Shown here piece after piece: positions 39,577 through 51,183 of a stretch of 64,000 nucleotides of DNA (its first letter is position 1; every line of letters starts with the position of its first letter). The notes under the pieces are model-generated. The model saw nothing but the letters and a program-made list of their open reading frames with translations, was not told the DNA's origin and did no database searches. Both the position numbers and the translations under genes were made by a program. The stretch comes from Pseudo-nitzschia pungens (lineage: Eukaryota > Bacillariophyta > Bacillariophyceae > Bacillariales > Bacillariaceae): assembly GCA_037355855.1 (NCBI GenBank), contig CM074762.1, forward strand, positions 1,178,001 to 1,242,000, given 5' to 3'.

Positions 39577-40662
39577 ATGACAACGTTGATGAAGTTGAGC
39601 CACAACGCTGGCCGAGCGATGAATCGCAACGCCTTTTCCTCGTCGTTGAAGAGGAGAGCCAAGCGCAATCTGCCAATGACGGCGTCGCAGCCATATTCGC
39701 GGTATCATTCCCAAAAGCAATCTACACCCCGGCTCACGTATAGCAGAAACGACGCCGGAAAGAATGTTGAAGCATCTCTCGTTTCGTCCCACAATTTCTG
39801 CTCGACGACCCGATCCCTGCGACGCTCGCTAGAAAACAAGAACAATTCCCCCCCGTCGAGATCCTTCTCCTCCTTCTTGGACCGATTCAAAGACCGGGCG
39901 GCATCGGCCCTTGAATCGTCCAAAGCCGCCGCCGAGGAAGCCGCAAAAAGCGCGAGCAAAAAAGCATCGTCGGCGGCTCGAGACACGGCCAAGAAGGTCA
40001 CCGAATCGGCCCAGCAGGCAGCCTCCAAAACCCTCGAGAGCACGCAAAAGGTTGCCGTTCGGGCCAAGGATGAGGCCATGAAGAGAGTTTCCGATACCGC
40101 GGCCGCTGCCACAAAAGAAGGCTCGAAGCGGCTGTCGGAAACAGCGGCCGGGGTTTCGAAAGCCACGGGGAAAGTCCTTGCCTCGACGATCGATGGAGCC
40201 AGGGAACAACTCTCGAAAGGCGCTTCCGGGCTGACGAAATCGACCAGCGAGACGATCTCGAAGTCCACTCGGGCCATTGGCAGTGGCGTCGAGGAGAAAA
40301 AGCGCGTTGCCGCCGCCAAGGTCGAGGAAATTTCGAAGTCGTCCCAGCAACTGAAAGAAAGCCTGACGATGACCGGAAACAAGGTTGTGAGGTGGTTTTG
40401 GTGGTGGTCACTGGCGGCCATTTTTGTCTATGGCGTGGCGTCCACGCTCCCGATGGCCATCATCAAGTACACGATGGAAGAAAAGAAGAAAAAATGGGAG
40501 GATAGGCAGCAAGCCTCGACGAACGATGACAACGACACCCAATCTCCACCATCCGACGTCACCGCGCAAGCCTCGGTCAACACAGAAGAGGCAACGATAG
40601 ATTCGGTGGGTTGGAACACCATGTTTGGCTCATCGAGTCCGAGCGATAGAACGAAAGATTGA
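39577..40662 (+). CDS. LEA-like amphipathic-helix protein with C-terminal membrane anchor
   Basis: A 361-residue single-exon protein. The N-terminal 60 residues are rich in Arg/Ser/Asn with no acids (MKLSHNAGRAMNRNAFSSSL), like a mitochondrial presequence. Residues about 100-265 are Ala/Lys/Glu/Ser/Thr-rich with a loose 11-residue period (AAEEAAKSASKKASSAARDT, KDEAMKRVSDTAAAATKEGS), as in group 3 late-embryogenesis-abundant proteins, which protect membranes during water or cold stress. Residues about 272-297 (FWWWSLAAIFVYGVASTLPM) form one membrane segment, and the tail is acidic and polar. A mitochondrial inner-membrane or other membrane location is inferred. A simple coiled-coil tether is an alternative. 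Confidence 0.6.
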   Translation: MTTLMKLSHNAGRAMNRNAFSSSLKRRAKRNLPMTASQPYSRYHSQKQSTPRLTYSRNDAGKNVEASLVSSHNFCSTTRSLRRSLENKNNSPPSRSFSSFLDRFKDRAASALESSKAAAEEAAKSASKKASSAARDTAKKVTESAQQAASKTLESTQKVAVRAKDEAMKRVSDTAAAATKEGSKRLSETAAGVSKATGKVLASTIDGAREQLSKGASGLTKSTSETISKSTRAIGSGVEEKKRVAAAKVEEISKSSQQLKESLTMTGNKVVRWFWWWSLAAIFVYGVASTLPMAIIKYTMEEKKKKWEDRQQASTNDDNDTQSPPSDVTAQASVNTEEATIDSVGWNTMFGSSSPSDRTKD

Positions 40663-40823
40663 TAAACAACACAACCTATCACGAACGCACACGATGACCC
40701 ATCGCATCACAATCCAATGTTCAATCAAAGTGCAAACTTTTTTCTATATCTCTAGTAGTAATATGTTTAATAGCTAGAGCGACGTTTGTCGCCAAGTTCT
40801 ATCGATTTGTTCGTTGTTTTCAT

Positions 40824-43800
40824 TTAGAAATGAGGGTATTTGGTTTTGTCTTCGGTATTCGTATCCGAAAACGCCATAGGCGCATGGCCCATGCCGGGCA
40901 GATTGATCATCGTCGGTTCCAGAATGGGATTGCTGTTTTCAGCCCGACCGTTTGTCAATTCTTGTTGCAGTTCAACCATCGTCATGTCTAGATTCATTGG
41001 ATCTTTTCTCGCAGGCGGAAACGCGCGGTGTTGTTCCGTCATTTCCAGCTCAAGGTGATTTGGTTCTGCTCTTGCCGGTGAGAAGACTCGATGTGGTTCC
41101 ATGATCACCATTTCTGGATTCTTTGGTTCCTCTCTTGAAAATCGAAGTGTAAGTTCAGCTGGATTCCGTTGGTATTCTGCATTGGATAGGTTCACCTGGA
41201 AATCCGAGCTTCTCCCCGAGACCAACCTACCCAATGATGTTTCCATGTTAGACATCCCGATTCCTGCCATGTCATTTTTGCAACCATCATTGCGAACGAA
41301 AAAAATTGAACGAGAAAGGGTGTTGTTGCTGTCATCTTTATTGTCAAAACGAGGCAATGGTTCCACCTCCTGAATATCGTTCGATTTCATTCCGTGGATT
41401 TCTTCTTTGAGTTTGCACAATCTTCGTTCCAGTTCCCTCTTTTTGTACTTTAATTTTTGTCCGATCCACTCCAATCTCACACTCTCTTTCGATTCGTGTT
41501 GCATCAGGGCATCCATTGTGTCTGAGCGAATCTGCATTAGCTCCGCTGCCGAGTCACGGCATGTCTGTAGCAATATTTTGTGGAAAAGGATTCTTGTCGA
41601 TGGATTCGTAGTTATTTCCGAGAAAAAAATCCGCACCCAGTGTTGGCCATGGCTCCTTCGAATCTCGAACGAGCATCTCTCCAAAAGTAGGCATTCGAGC
41701 AGAAAATCGCATAGATCTTTTACGTCACTTCGAGCCGTGATTTCAGGTTTGCGCTGGACCAATAGGAACTCTGCCAACAGGCTGAGTTCGCTATCGGCTT
41801 CCGTAGATAAATCAGCACGATAGTAAATTACATCTTTCAGGAAGGAAGCTCGCTCCCCTCCCTTCTTTGAGGAGAACGTAGAAACAATCACAAAAAATGC
41901 CCGTCGCGATAATCCGATACCACGTAATCTCTGTTCCAAAATGTCCCTCGATTCTGATTGAATGAGATCCTTTCTTGCGTCTTGCGCCGATTTCTTTTGT
42001 TGGATCTGAGTGATAGGAGTCAATTCAGGACATTCTGTCATTCCCATGATTCGGTTCGATTGATTGGCTCCTTCGGGGGATCTAGAAAAATTCATTTGAC
42101 AGCCAATGCGAGGGTCTGGGTCAAAAAGACGGTGAGGAACACACGAAGAAATTTCATTCATTTCAAAAGTTTGCGTGCATCCATTGTCGAGCAGTGAAGG
42201 ATTCGTGGCACTTGATCGTTTACGTTGAGAGCTAGATCCTAGGGTTTTCGCAACATGCCTCGACTTGATAGTTTTTGTTTTCAGTGTACTAATATCTAAA
42301 GGCGAGGTATTGATGTGACATACCTTATTGCGTGAACGACGCCCTTTTCGTTGGGTAGGTGAGACAGTTTTGTCCTCCTTCGACTTTTCTTGGACACCGT
42401 TGCGTAGACTTCGTTCATTGCTAGATGTTGGCTGCCCATACTCTTCCGGAACAATATCTGACTTTGTTGCAATCAAATTATGGTTGTTTTCAACAGAGTG
42501 CATTCGCACTCCTGAACGTTCGCAACTCTTTTGCGTACCATTCCTTTTCTCTATGTGATTTTTTCCCTCTCCAGCAGCGGCTTTACACGTTATGTCATTG
42601 GAAGAATTCCTCAATTGTGGTTCACTCTCTGCATCACTTGTCGGTGCAGACTTTTCACTGTCATCTTCGTCGGTACACTTATCGCTGTCAGTGATGGGTG
42701 ATTCCACTGGAGTCTTGCTTTGAATTGGTGTGATTATCCCCGACCCTGGCAATCCATTAAGGTGTTCATTTCCTTTATCTGTTGACGTGAATGATGCTTT
42801 GGATTCGGAGGATGGTGAACCTAGTACACCAGATACATTCGACGGATCCTCTGATCTGGATTTCTTCCCTTTCCTAGACCCAACGTTAGACCCAACGGAA
42901 GAAGGCTTCGCCATTTTGCGCTTTTTATGAAATGGCTCAGACAGACACGTTTCGTGAACTGTGGTGGACATTGTTTTCTTCGAACTTGGAAGAACAACAT
43001 TCGGATTCATTGACTTCATCAACTTCATTCCACTGATGTTGCCGCGAGTGAAGTTTTCGTGACGGTATTTTCTATTTGCTGGATTTTTACAATCGATGCT
43101 TTGAAATCCGAAACACTTCAAAGCGCGTTCGAAAGTAGGAAATTTCGCTAGGTTGGTACGCTTCTGCAAGAAATTCTTGACGAACAACGATTTGTCCTCA
43201 ATGAGGAACGAATCGCCTTCAGAAGACCACCGTATATATCCGGAAAAGCCCTCTTTCTCAGAATTTTCCAACATTTCATAGAGTACTTTGGGAAAATTGT
43301 TACTTCTCGAGATGCTGTATGGTTTTTCCTTGTTAATCGCTGGGCTTTCCTTGGGCAAATTTGTTCTCGTTTGGTTATCAGAGTTCGTTCGAGTAGTCTT
43401 CCGATTAGGAAGTTCAATTGTACTCAGAATGGCACTGTGTTTCCTCGAATGGCATATGACTTGATTCAATGTGCGGGTGGGAATCCGCTTGGCTATTTTT
43501 GTCCAACTCCGTCCAAGTTCTTTGTATGCCTCTAAAAACGATTGATGCTCTTCTGGTGTCCACTTTTTTGAGGACAACGTACTGCTGACATGTGAGTTTT
43601 TCTCGGAAGATGGTTTTTCAAGTAATCCAATCTGTTGCGAAGCGTCAGTACTAAACGTAGTCACTTCCTTAGTGGACGAACTTTTGATTACATGTGAAAC
43701 TTTCTCGGCAGATGGCTTTTCCCGCGATCGAATCTGTCTTGAAGCATTAATATTACATGTAGCCACTTCCTCTGTGGACGGACTTTTGATCGTATATGAG

Positions 43801-46800
43801 ACTTTCCCAGCAGATGACTTTTCCCGCGATCGAATGTTTCGTGTAACATCAATTTCTTCCTTTGTGGACGGACTTTCCCTTACATCAAAGATTTTCTTGG
43901 AAGGTAGTTTTTCATGCGATCGAGTCTTTCGTGCGGCATCAATATTACATGTATTCGCTTCCTTTGGAGACAGATTTCTGCTTACAAGTAAGGTTTTCTT
44001 GGAAGGTGTTTTCTGACGCGATTGCGTCTTTCGCTCAGAATCCATATTACATGTAGTCGCTCTCTTTGGGGACAGATTTCTGCTGACATTAGAGGTTTTA
44101 TTGGAAAGTCTTTGATCCCCAGATCGAATCTTTCGTGAAGCATCAATGCTACACGCTTTCGCTCCCTTCGACGACAGGTAATCGCTGGCCGGTAGATTTT
44201 GCTCCATAGATGGCTTTCTACGAGAACGAATCTTTGGTGAAGCATCAATACTAGTCGGTGCCAATACGGTCTTTCGCACTCTTTTCCTCTTCCCGGGGTT
44301 GTCATCTTTCTCGTGATCAGTTTTCATTTTTCGCTTCTTCAATTTGATCTGAAAAGTCGCGTCCAATACGTTGCGTTGAGATTGAGTAAAACTCGGATGC
44401 TCGAAAACACCGTATTTCTTACCCTCTTTGCATTTAAATCCGCGATCCATCAATTCTCGTTTGAACCTACTGTATTGGTCCATAAAGAAAAAAACTTTCA
44501 ACACTGTCTTTGTGAACGCCTCGTTAAGCCTATGGACTTTAAAAGACGTTCCATGCTCTTCCCAGTGAATGGCGTCTCCGAAACCAAGGGATGTTGATTT
44601 GCAGAGAAACTCGTGAAGGTTTTCGATGAATTGCTTCCGGGACGCTCTTTTCTGAAGGAATTCTGGACTTCGGGTGATGAATTTGATGGATTCATCTCTT
44701 TTCTCATTACTTTTGAGAGATTTGTCCACACCCCAATCGTTGGTAATGGTTTCAAATCGTTTGACCAATAAATCAAGTCTTTTGGGTTTCCCCCGCTGAA
44801 ACAGATTATGGCGATATCCTCCCTTGTATTTTCCAACCTGGATCTCGGTGAAACCGTAGCTTGTGATATTTCTTAGAAAGGATTTGTAATTGCCATAACT
44901 GTCTTTGCAACATGGGCGTAATACAACCCTCTGAAAGAGTTCGTGGTGATTGACAGCGAACGAGCGGCCTTTCTCCTGCCAGCATATGATGTGACTAATA
45001 ACTTTCTCTTCGGCATCTTGCAAGAGCCTGAATAATTCCCGTGGAAAATTTTTGTGCGGATTCAAGTTGTAGTTGAGAGGTTTTGGAATTAACCTTGGTT
45101 TGAAAGGTGGAAGGATAATCTCATTTTGTCCATCAAGTAATCCTTTCGATCCCTTGCATAATGCAAGAAAATCGTCCGACAAAGTAGGTGCAGAAGCTAC
45201 TATATTTGCGAATTGGAATAGCTTTGACGCGATTGGTGTGGGTGATGAACTCAACGCACAGTCAATTGCTTCTTCTTCAGTCACGTTTCCCTCTCGATCG
45301 TCAACTGATCCAGAATCCGACAAAACATCGCAATCGTCATCAGAATCATATTGATGATATTTCGCATACTCACTGGACACTGTGCTGCTTGTACTGCATC
45401 CATGCTCAACCTTTCCCTCCGTCTTTTCCGGCAAATCCACCTTTGCCAGGACAGCATGTTGGGGAATTTGATAACAGCCTGGACGAAAAGAGGAAGAGAA
45501 AGAGGTTAACACAACGAAAAGTCGACCGCTTTTTTCGCCTATCACAGGAGCGTGGTTCAAACGATGAAACTTCCCACTTTTGGGTCACTTACTCAAGAAC
45601 GGGTTGTCCAGCCAAGCGCGAGAATATGTCTTTAAACCCGGATTTTTTATCTCAAACAATTGACGACAGGCAGCCATTTCTTTATCGTGTTTTGCTAGCT
45701 CCAATATTTTGGGTATTCGAGCTTCGTCTGGATCGTCACCCTTCAAGATTCTTTTCCAACCGCGGGCAGCATGGTAGATGGTGCGGACATTTCCTTTTTC
45801 ACTCTTGCCATCTTCCTCTTCGCTAACTTTCACGTCGTCCGCAAGTGTCCATTTGTACCCATCTTCGTGCTCCACTTGGCGATCCGGCAGCCGGCCATTT
45901 CTAGAAAGATAGTCCCTTTGTTTCTCTCGAAATCTCTGATAATCGTTTTTGCTTATGTCCTGTTTCCGATTTTTCTTGCGAGACGATTTTGGACCCCACG
46001 TCCTCGCCCATGAAGTCATTACACGATCGTCGTCGACGATTTCCTTCACATTTGTATAGGATGCCATATCCAAAGCTGGATACGGATAGAAATGCGTGAT
46101 CAACGGAATGTTTTTCCGATCCAGAGGGTCGAATGATTTTTGTCCCCTGCAGACGCTCTCTTCATCGCTACTAGAATCACTTTCAGTGTCGATTTCCCAA
46201 CAGGAGTCTTCGAAGTCAGAGCTTTCAGTATGGACTTCAGAACCCGAGTCGTCCGCAACAGCAACCTCTTTTTTCTTTTTTCGGGTTGTTTTCGGTGTTT
46301 TTTGTATCAGTTCCGGTGGCGAGGATGGAGGGGAAGGCGCGGGTGTCGGCTGCTTGTTTTTTCCGCGTCCTCGAAACTCTTTGAAAAGCTTTTGCCCCTT
46401 CTCCCAATTCAAACCAATAAATCCACCTACTTCAGGTTCTACAATCGCTTTCTTAAGCACGGAAGGTGGCTCATGCTGACGAAGTGGACGTAAACGAATC
46501 ATTCGAATGTTTGCAAAATCCTCGATACTCAACAGCATTTTCATTACCTCATCTTTGTCCACATGTGCGTCTTCCATCGATTCGTATATATCTTTCGGTT
46601 GGAATGTACAGTAGATCTCTTCTTGATCCAACCGTTTCCCGAGACGATGTTGCATCACTTGTCCATCGATATTCATAGTTCCCTTCCATAGAACATGTCC
46701 CGGTAGTTCGCTTTTCTTTACAAATGTAATTGCATAGTACTTCTCCAAAATGTCGATGCCACCTACAAGTTCTTTGCAAACATGAGCACAAAACGGCAGA

Positions 46801-47547
46801 AAGACTACCCCCTCTTCCAATTCCATTTCTTTCTTTTTATCATTCTTCTTCCTCACATTCGATGTCTTCGCTTTTGACTTCCGAGACGATCGTTGTCTAC
46901 TTCCCGGATAGGCCAGCATATTGTGTTTCACAAGATCAGGAAGGGTTTCCTGGAAAAGCGTTTTCGCCCACCTAGTCACTAGCCAACCCTAGCGTATTGT
47001 CGATTTTTATTGTACAAGGTTCGGTGAAACGGAAAGTTCAAGAAGAGCACGAGATCTCTTGTCAGAAACCCATGCAGCCAGAGAACAAAGGTCACTCGAT
47101 CGTTCAAACGAAGAAAGAACAATTAGATTTGCTCAAATTTACTACGCACTGTTCTGTGCCACTTACCGTCGGCATCCAGTAATAGTCCAGAATCACCTGT
47201 TGAAACTGTATTTGACCAAAGGCCTTGCCCATGGCCTTCCGCATACTCCTCGAATTGTTGAAGCTCGCGTATACGTGTCGGTCGGAACGATATATACCTC
47301 CCATTTCTTTTGACACGGTGTAGACCTCGTGACCACCCCCTGCCTGCTCAGTAGCTATACATCGTGCTAAATCCCGACCATCCATCTCTGTAAGGATTTT
47401 CCGACGAACGCATTCGACGGCTTGTTCGACAGAATGTTCCGAGTTCTGCAGAATACTGTCGTCGTAGTCGTGCTTCGCCATGTGAACCTTGACATCGGGG
47501 TACGAAATACCCAGAAGTAGAACCTTGGGAGTCGATAAGGAATCCAT
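40824..47547 (-). CDS. Giant regulator-like protein: three HSF-type domains plus SANT/Myb
   Basis: Complement of the join 40824-45478, 45593-46988 and 47167-47547, 2143 residues. Both introns (178 bp, GTAAGTGGC to CGCTAG; 114 bp, GTAAGTGACC to CGTCCAG) fit in phase and give YYWMPTGWLVTRWAKTL and NPFLSCYQIPQ. The N-terminal 590 residues hold a module with LLGISYPDVKVHMAKHDY and a Lys/Glu/Ser-rich linker. Then come three HSF-like winged-helix domains: about 727-822 (NFPRELFRLLQDAEEK, GRSFAVNHHELFQRVVL), 868-955 and 1320-1405 (NNFPKVLYEMLENSEKEGF). Between the second and third are seven copies of a 33-residue repeat (about 1002-1225) and a SANT/Myb domain (KKWTPEEHQSFLEAYKELGR). A DNA-binding nuclear protein is inferred. 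Two adjacent genes wrongly joined remains possible. Confidence 0.65.
43560..44235 (-). repeat. Seven-copy repeat of about 100 bp inside the HSF/SANT gene
   Basis: Seven diverged units of about 33 codons lie head to tail. Each contains a form of CNIDASRKIRSREKPS then SHVxxxxSTKEVTT. On the plus strand they show as repeated ACTTTC and CGCGATCGAATC blocks. They encode a basic, Ser/Thr-rich linker between HSF domain 2 and the SANT domain. Confidence 0.85.
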
Positions 47548-49553
47548 GGTGGCGATTCTTTATTTCCTGTATCAGTTACAGGACAGATTTTTAATATGCG
47601 TAGATAATTTACAACGGTGTCGATCGGATTCGAAAGACGATGTTTCCGAGGCAACAAGATGATGATTGCCTTCTCCAAACAGCAACTCCTTCACGTATCC
47701 GTCTCCTTCCCTCCCCTCTCTATGTCAGGTCCCTGGACAGAACAAGACTGGATAGAGCGGAACGGGATGCAGTGGTGCGAGTGTGGACCTCAATTAGAAA
47801 TAATAATACTACCCAAAAAAAATTCCCCCGAGAAAGATGACAAAACAACCACTGCGCGATATTCGTTAGAACTTCGCTCCTTTTGACTGTTGCCTTATGA
47901 GCCTGTTGCAACAGAATAAAGCAGTGTGCTGTAATACCTAATAACTTGCAGTCTCGGTTTCTTTCGCGACGTGTGTTGCACAGCGGGTTAAGATGGCGCA
48001 GGGTGGATAAGAAAGGTTGGGTTAGGTAACTTAGTGATCGTGTACGATTTCAGGCTCTAGGGCACTACTGGTTACTACTGGTTACTACAGTGATACATAC
48101 TCTTACCGGTAGAGCTCTACCACTATTATTATTTGTTAGGGCGTTGTCTGTTTCATTCACGTGACGGCATTTTTTCTTACATTGCATACCGGTAAGTACT
48201 GCGCGGACGACACCAAAATGCCTGATACCCCATTCGTAATCTTACTTGTGCACTCTTCCCCGTTAGTGCACAAATCGGCCGATACCCCTTACAACGCGTA
48301 ATCTTACACGCTTTCCAGAGGCGATTAAAATTGGCGAACAAGAAAAATACCGAATGAGACGCCATTTTTTCAAGTCTGATGACAAAAGCAGTACAATTTC
48401 GTTGCGCCCGATTCAGGGCGCCTTTTTTTGATGGCGCGCCAGTTTTTCAATAAGGTTTACTGTACAACACATGATTGCGAAGAATGGGGTAAAGTTATTT
48501 TGTAGTTTGTTAATTAACACTTCGTCTTTTGTTGTGACCGCTTCGATAGTAACCTTACCGTAAGGTTACCAATGATGATTCACGATGATACCGGCAGTAT
48601 TTGGGCCGACGAGTGCTAAGTTACGATAAATTACCTTCCCGTACATACCGAAACATTCCAATCGGTGCACAATCGGTGCACAATTCATGGTTGAAGATGA
48701 CTGCCTTAACTTACTGCACGATTGAAACAACGGAAAACTGGAAGAAACTGAAAATAACTTGCTAGTACTAAGAAGAATGTCTTAGCATAGAAGCACTTTG
48801 TCAACACATCTGAAACTATTCCAATTATCCACCAAGCAATAGCTTGGAACACCTATACTACAAGTATGGATGCTCCAAGACATACACTCAAAAGTAGTAG
48901 TACGGAAAGAAGAAACTCATTTGCAATTTTTTAGTAGTACTAGTACTACTAGAGAAAACAAGCCAAGAAATTAGTAATTTGAATTCCAACAAAACAAGTT
49001 TTTCCCAAAACTTTTAGTTGTACCACTCTGAATGAGAAAGATGGTCACTAGTAGTCCTAATTGCATATCGGTACAATGCTTGGTTTAGAATGAAGCAAGA
49101 TTTGTTGTATGAAGTTTGAGGTTGCAATTCTACTAGCGGAATTGAATGATAGTACCGGTACGCACCGTTTCACCAGTGCATATGATTACGTAAAATAACC
49201 TTATCTTGGATGTGGGATTAGACTTGACAAGGTGAAGCGAATGTACCGGTAATTAGCGTAACTGAGCGTAACTTACGTGCACGTGACATTCAATCGAATG
49301 AATCGATCAATATAATTTTGAATTCAATCCATCAAAATTAGCTACACGTGGATGGTCGTTTTCCGTAGAAGCTCCATGTTCAACTTAGACTTCCTCATCG
49401 TCGACGAATACAAAATCCATCACGACAACGAAAGATTTTTGCGTCCGTCGTCAGTGGAGACCTTCCTTTTCCGTTCGGCTATCGATTAATCGTCGCTTTG
49501 TGGAAAGACATTAACCGAATCCGACACCAACACGAAAGAAAATAATAGACACC
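47548..49553. other. Long intergenic region, no gene seen
   Basis: No open frame carries a domain. The region holds a 21-bp perfect palindrome around a central base, GTAACCTTACCGTAAGGTTA plus C, at 48549-48569. It also has related motifs at 48103 and 49190-49275, and AGTACTACT tracts at 48893-48955. The promoter of the downstream aminomutase gene must lie at the right end but cannot be delimited. Confidence 0.5.
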
Positions 49554-51183
49554 ATGAAGTTTTCTGCTGGAGTTACCGCAATGATGGCCGCTACCACCAT
49601 GGGAGGAGCATTCGCTTTCGCTCCTTCCAAGGTTGCTGGAGTTTCCTCTTCTCTTTCCAGCACGGCCACCGAGACATACACTTTCACCAAGAGTGAAGAA
49701 ATTTTCGCCGAGGCTCTTGACGTACGTATTCGAGATCCTGAAATCAAGGAAAAAGCAGCAATCAATCAATGATTGATCGGGGAAACAAAACTCTCTTGCC
49801 AGGCTTGCATTCGCAGTCATTGCCATTGTGAAGCAAACCTATACCGGTAGACGGCTTTCAACCTGAGCCGAAATACACGACGACAAACATCCTAACATAT
49901 TCTTTTTTTCTTTCGAAAATACCAAATAAAATTCACATGATAGTTGATGCCTGGTGGTGTCTCTTCCCCTGTCCGTGCTTTCAAGTCGGTCGGAGGAAAC
50001 CCTGTTGTTTTCGATCGCGTCAAGGGTGCCTACGCATGGGATGTCGATGAGAACAAGTACATTGACTACGTCGGAACCTGGGGACCTGCCATTTTGGGAC
50101 ACGCCGACGATGATGTCTTGGAAGCCGTTAGCAAGACCATGGCCAAGGGAACCTCCTTCGGTGCTCCGTGCCCGCTTGAAAACGAATTGGCCAAGGCTGT
50201 CATCGCCGCCGTCCCTTCTGTTGAAATGGTCCGATTCACCAACTCTGGTACCGAGGCCTGCATGGGAATGATCCGATTGGTTCGTGCCCACACCGGACGC
50301 GAGAAGGTCATCAAGTTCGAGGGATGCTACCACGGACACGCCGATGCTTTCCTTGTCCAAGCCGGATCTGGTGTTGCCACTTTGGGTCTTCCTGACTCCC
50401 CTGGTGTTCCCTCCGCCGCCACCAAGGCCACCTTCTGCGCCGAATACAACAACATCGACTCCGTCAAGGCTATCTTCGACGAGAACAAGGATGAAATCGC
50501 TGCCGTCATCCTCGAACCTGTTGTCGGAAACTCCGGCTTCATCAAGCCTTCCAAGGAATTCTTGGAAGGAATCCGTGAATTGTGTAACGAAAACGGATCC
50601 CTCCTTGTCTTCGACGAGGTCATGACCGGATTCCGTGTGCTCCTACGGAGGTGCCCAAGAATACTTCGGTGTCACCCCTGATGTTACCACTATGGGTAAG
50701 GTCATCGGAGGAGGACTTCCTGTCGGTGCCTACGGTGGCCGCAAGGACATCATGCAACAGGTCGCTCCTGCCGGACCTATGTACCAAGCCGGTACCCTCA
50801 GTGGAAACCCATTGGCCATGACTGCCGGTATTGAGACCATGAAGAAGTTGTCTCAACCTGGAGTGTACGACGAACTCGAACGCAAGGCCAAGAAGCTTGT
50901 TGACGGTATCATGGAAGCCGGAAAGAAGCACGGACACGCAATTCAGGGAGACTACGCCGGGGGTATGTTCGGATGGTATTTCACCGAAGAAAAGGTCAAG
51001 AACTTCGCCGAGGCCGCCAAGAGTGACGGAGAAAAATTCGGAAAGTGGCACCGAATGATGTTGGAACGAGGTGTCTACCTTGCCCCTTCCATGTACGAAG
51101 CCGGTTTCATGTCGATGGCACACACCGACGAAGATATCGAGAAGACGATCGCCATCGCCGAGGAAGTTCTTTCCCAACTGTAA
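49554..51183 (+). CDS. hemL: Glutamate-1-semialdehyde 2,1-aminomutase, plastid, with a 1-bp frameshift
   Basis: PLP enzyme that converts glutamate-1-semialdehyde to 5-aminolevulinate, the C5 entry to chlorophyll and heme in the plastid. Exon 1 (49554-49721) encodes a signal peptide ([20 protein letters not shown]) with AFAFAPS as transit motif. A 222-bp intron (GTACGTATT to CATGATAG) leads in phase to exon 2 (49944 on), giving [16 protein letters not shown]. Family motifs: [57 protein letters not shown], the PLP lysine in [15 protein letters not shown], and [14 protein letters not shown]. After FDEVMTGFR the frame breaks: CGTGTGCTCCTACGG carries one extra base relative to the expected Val-Ser-Tyr-Gly reading, and the rest of the enzyme is in another frame to 51183. 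Otherwise it is full length. Confidence 0.95.
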
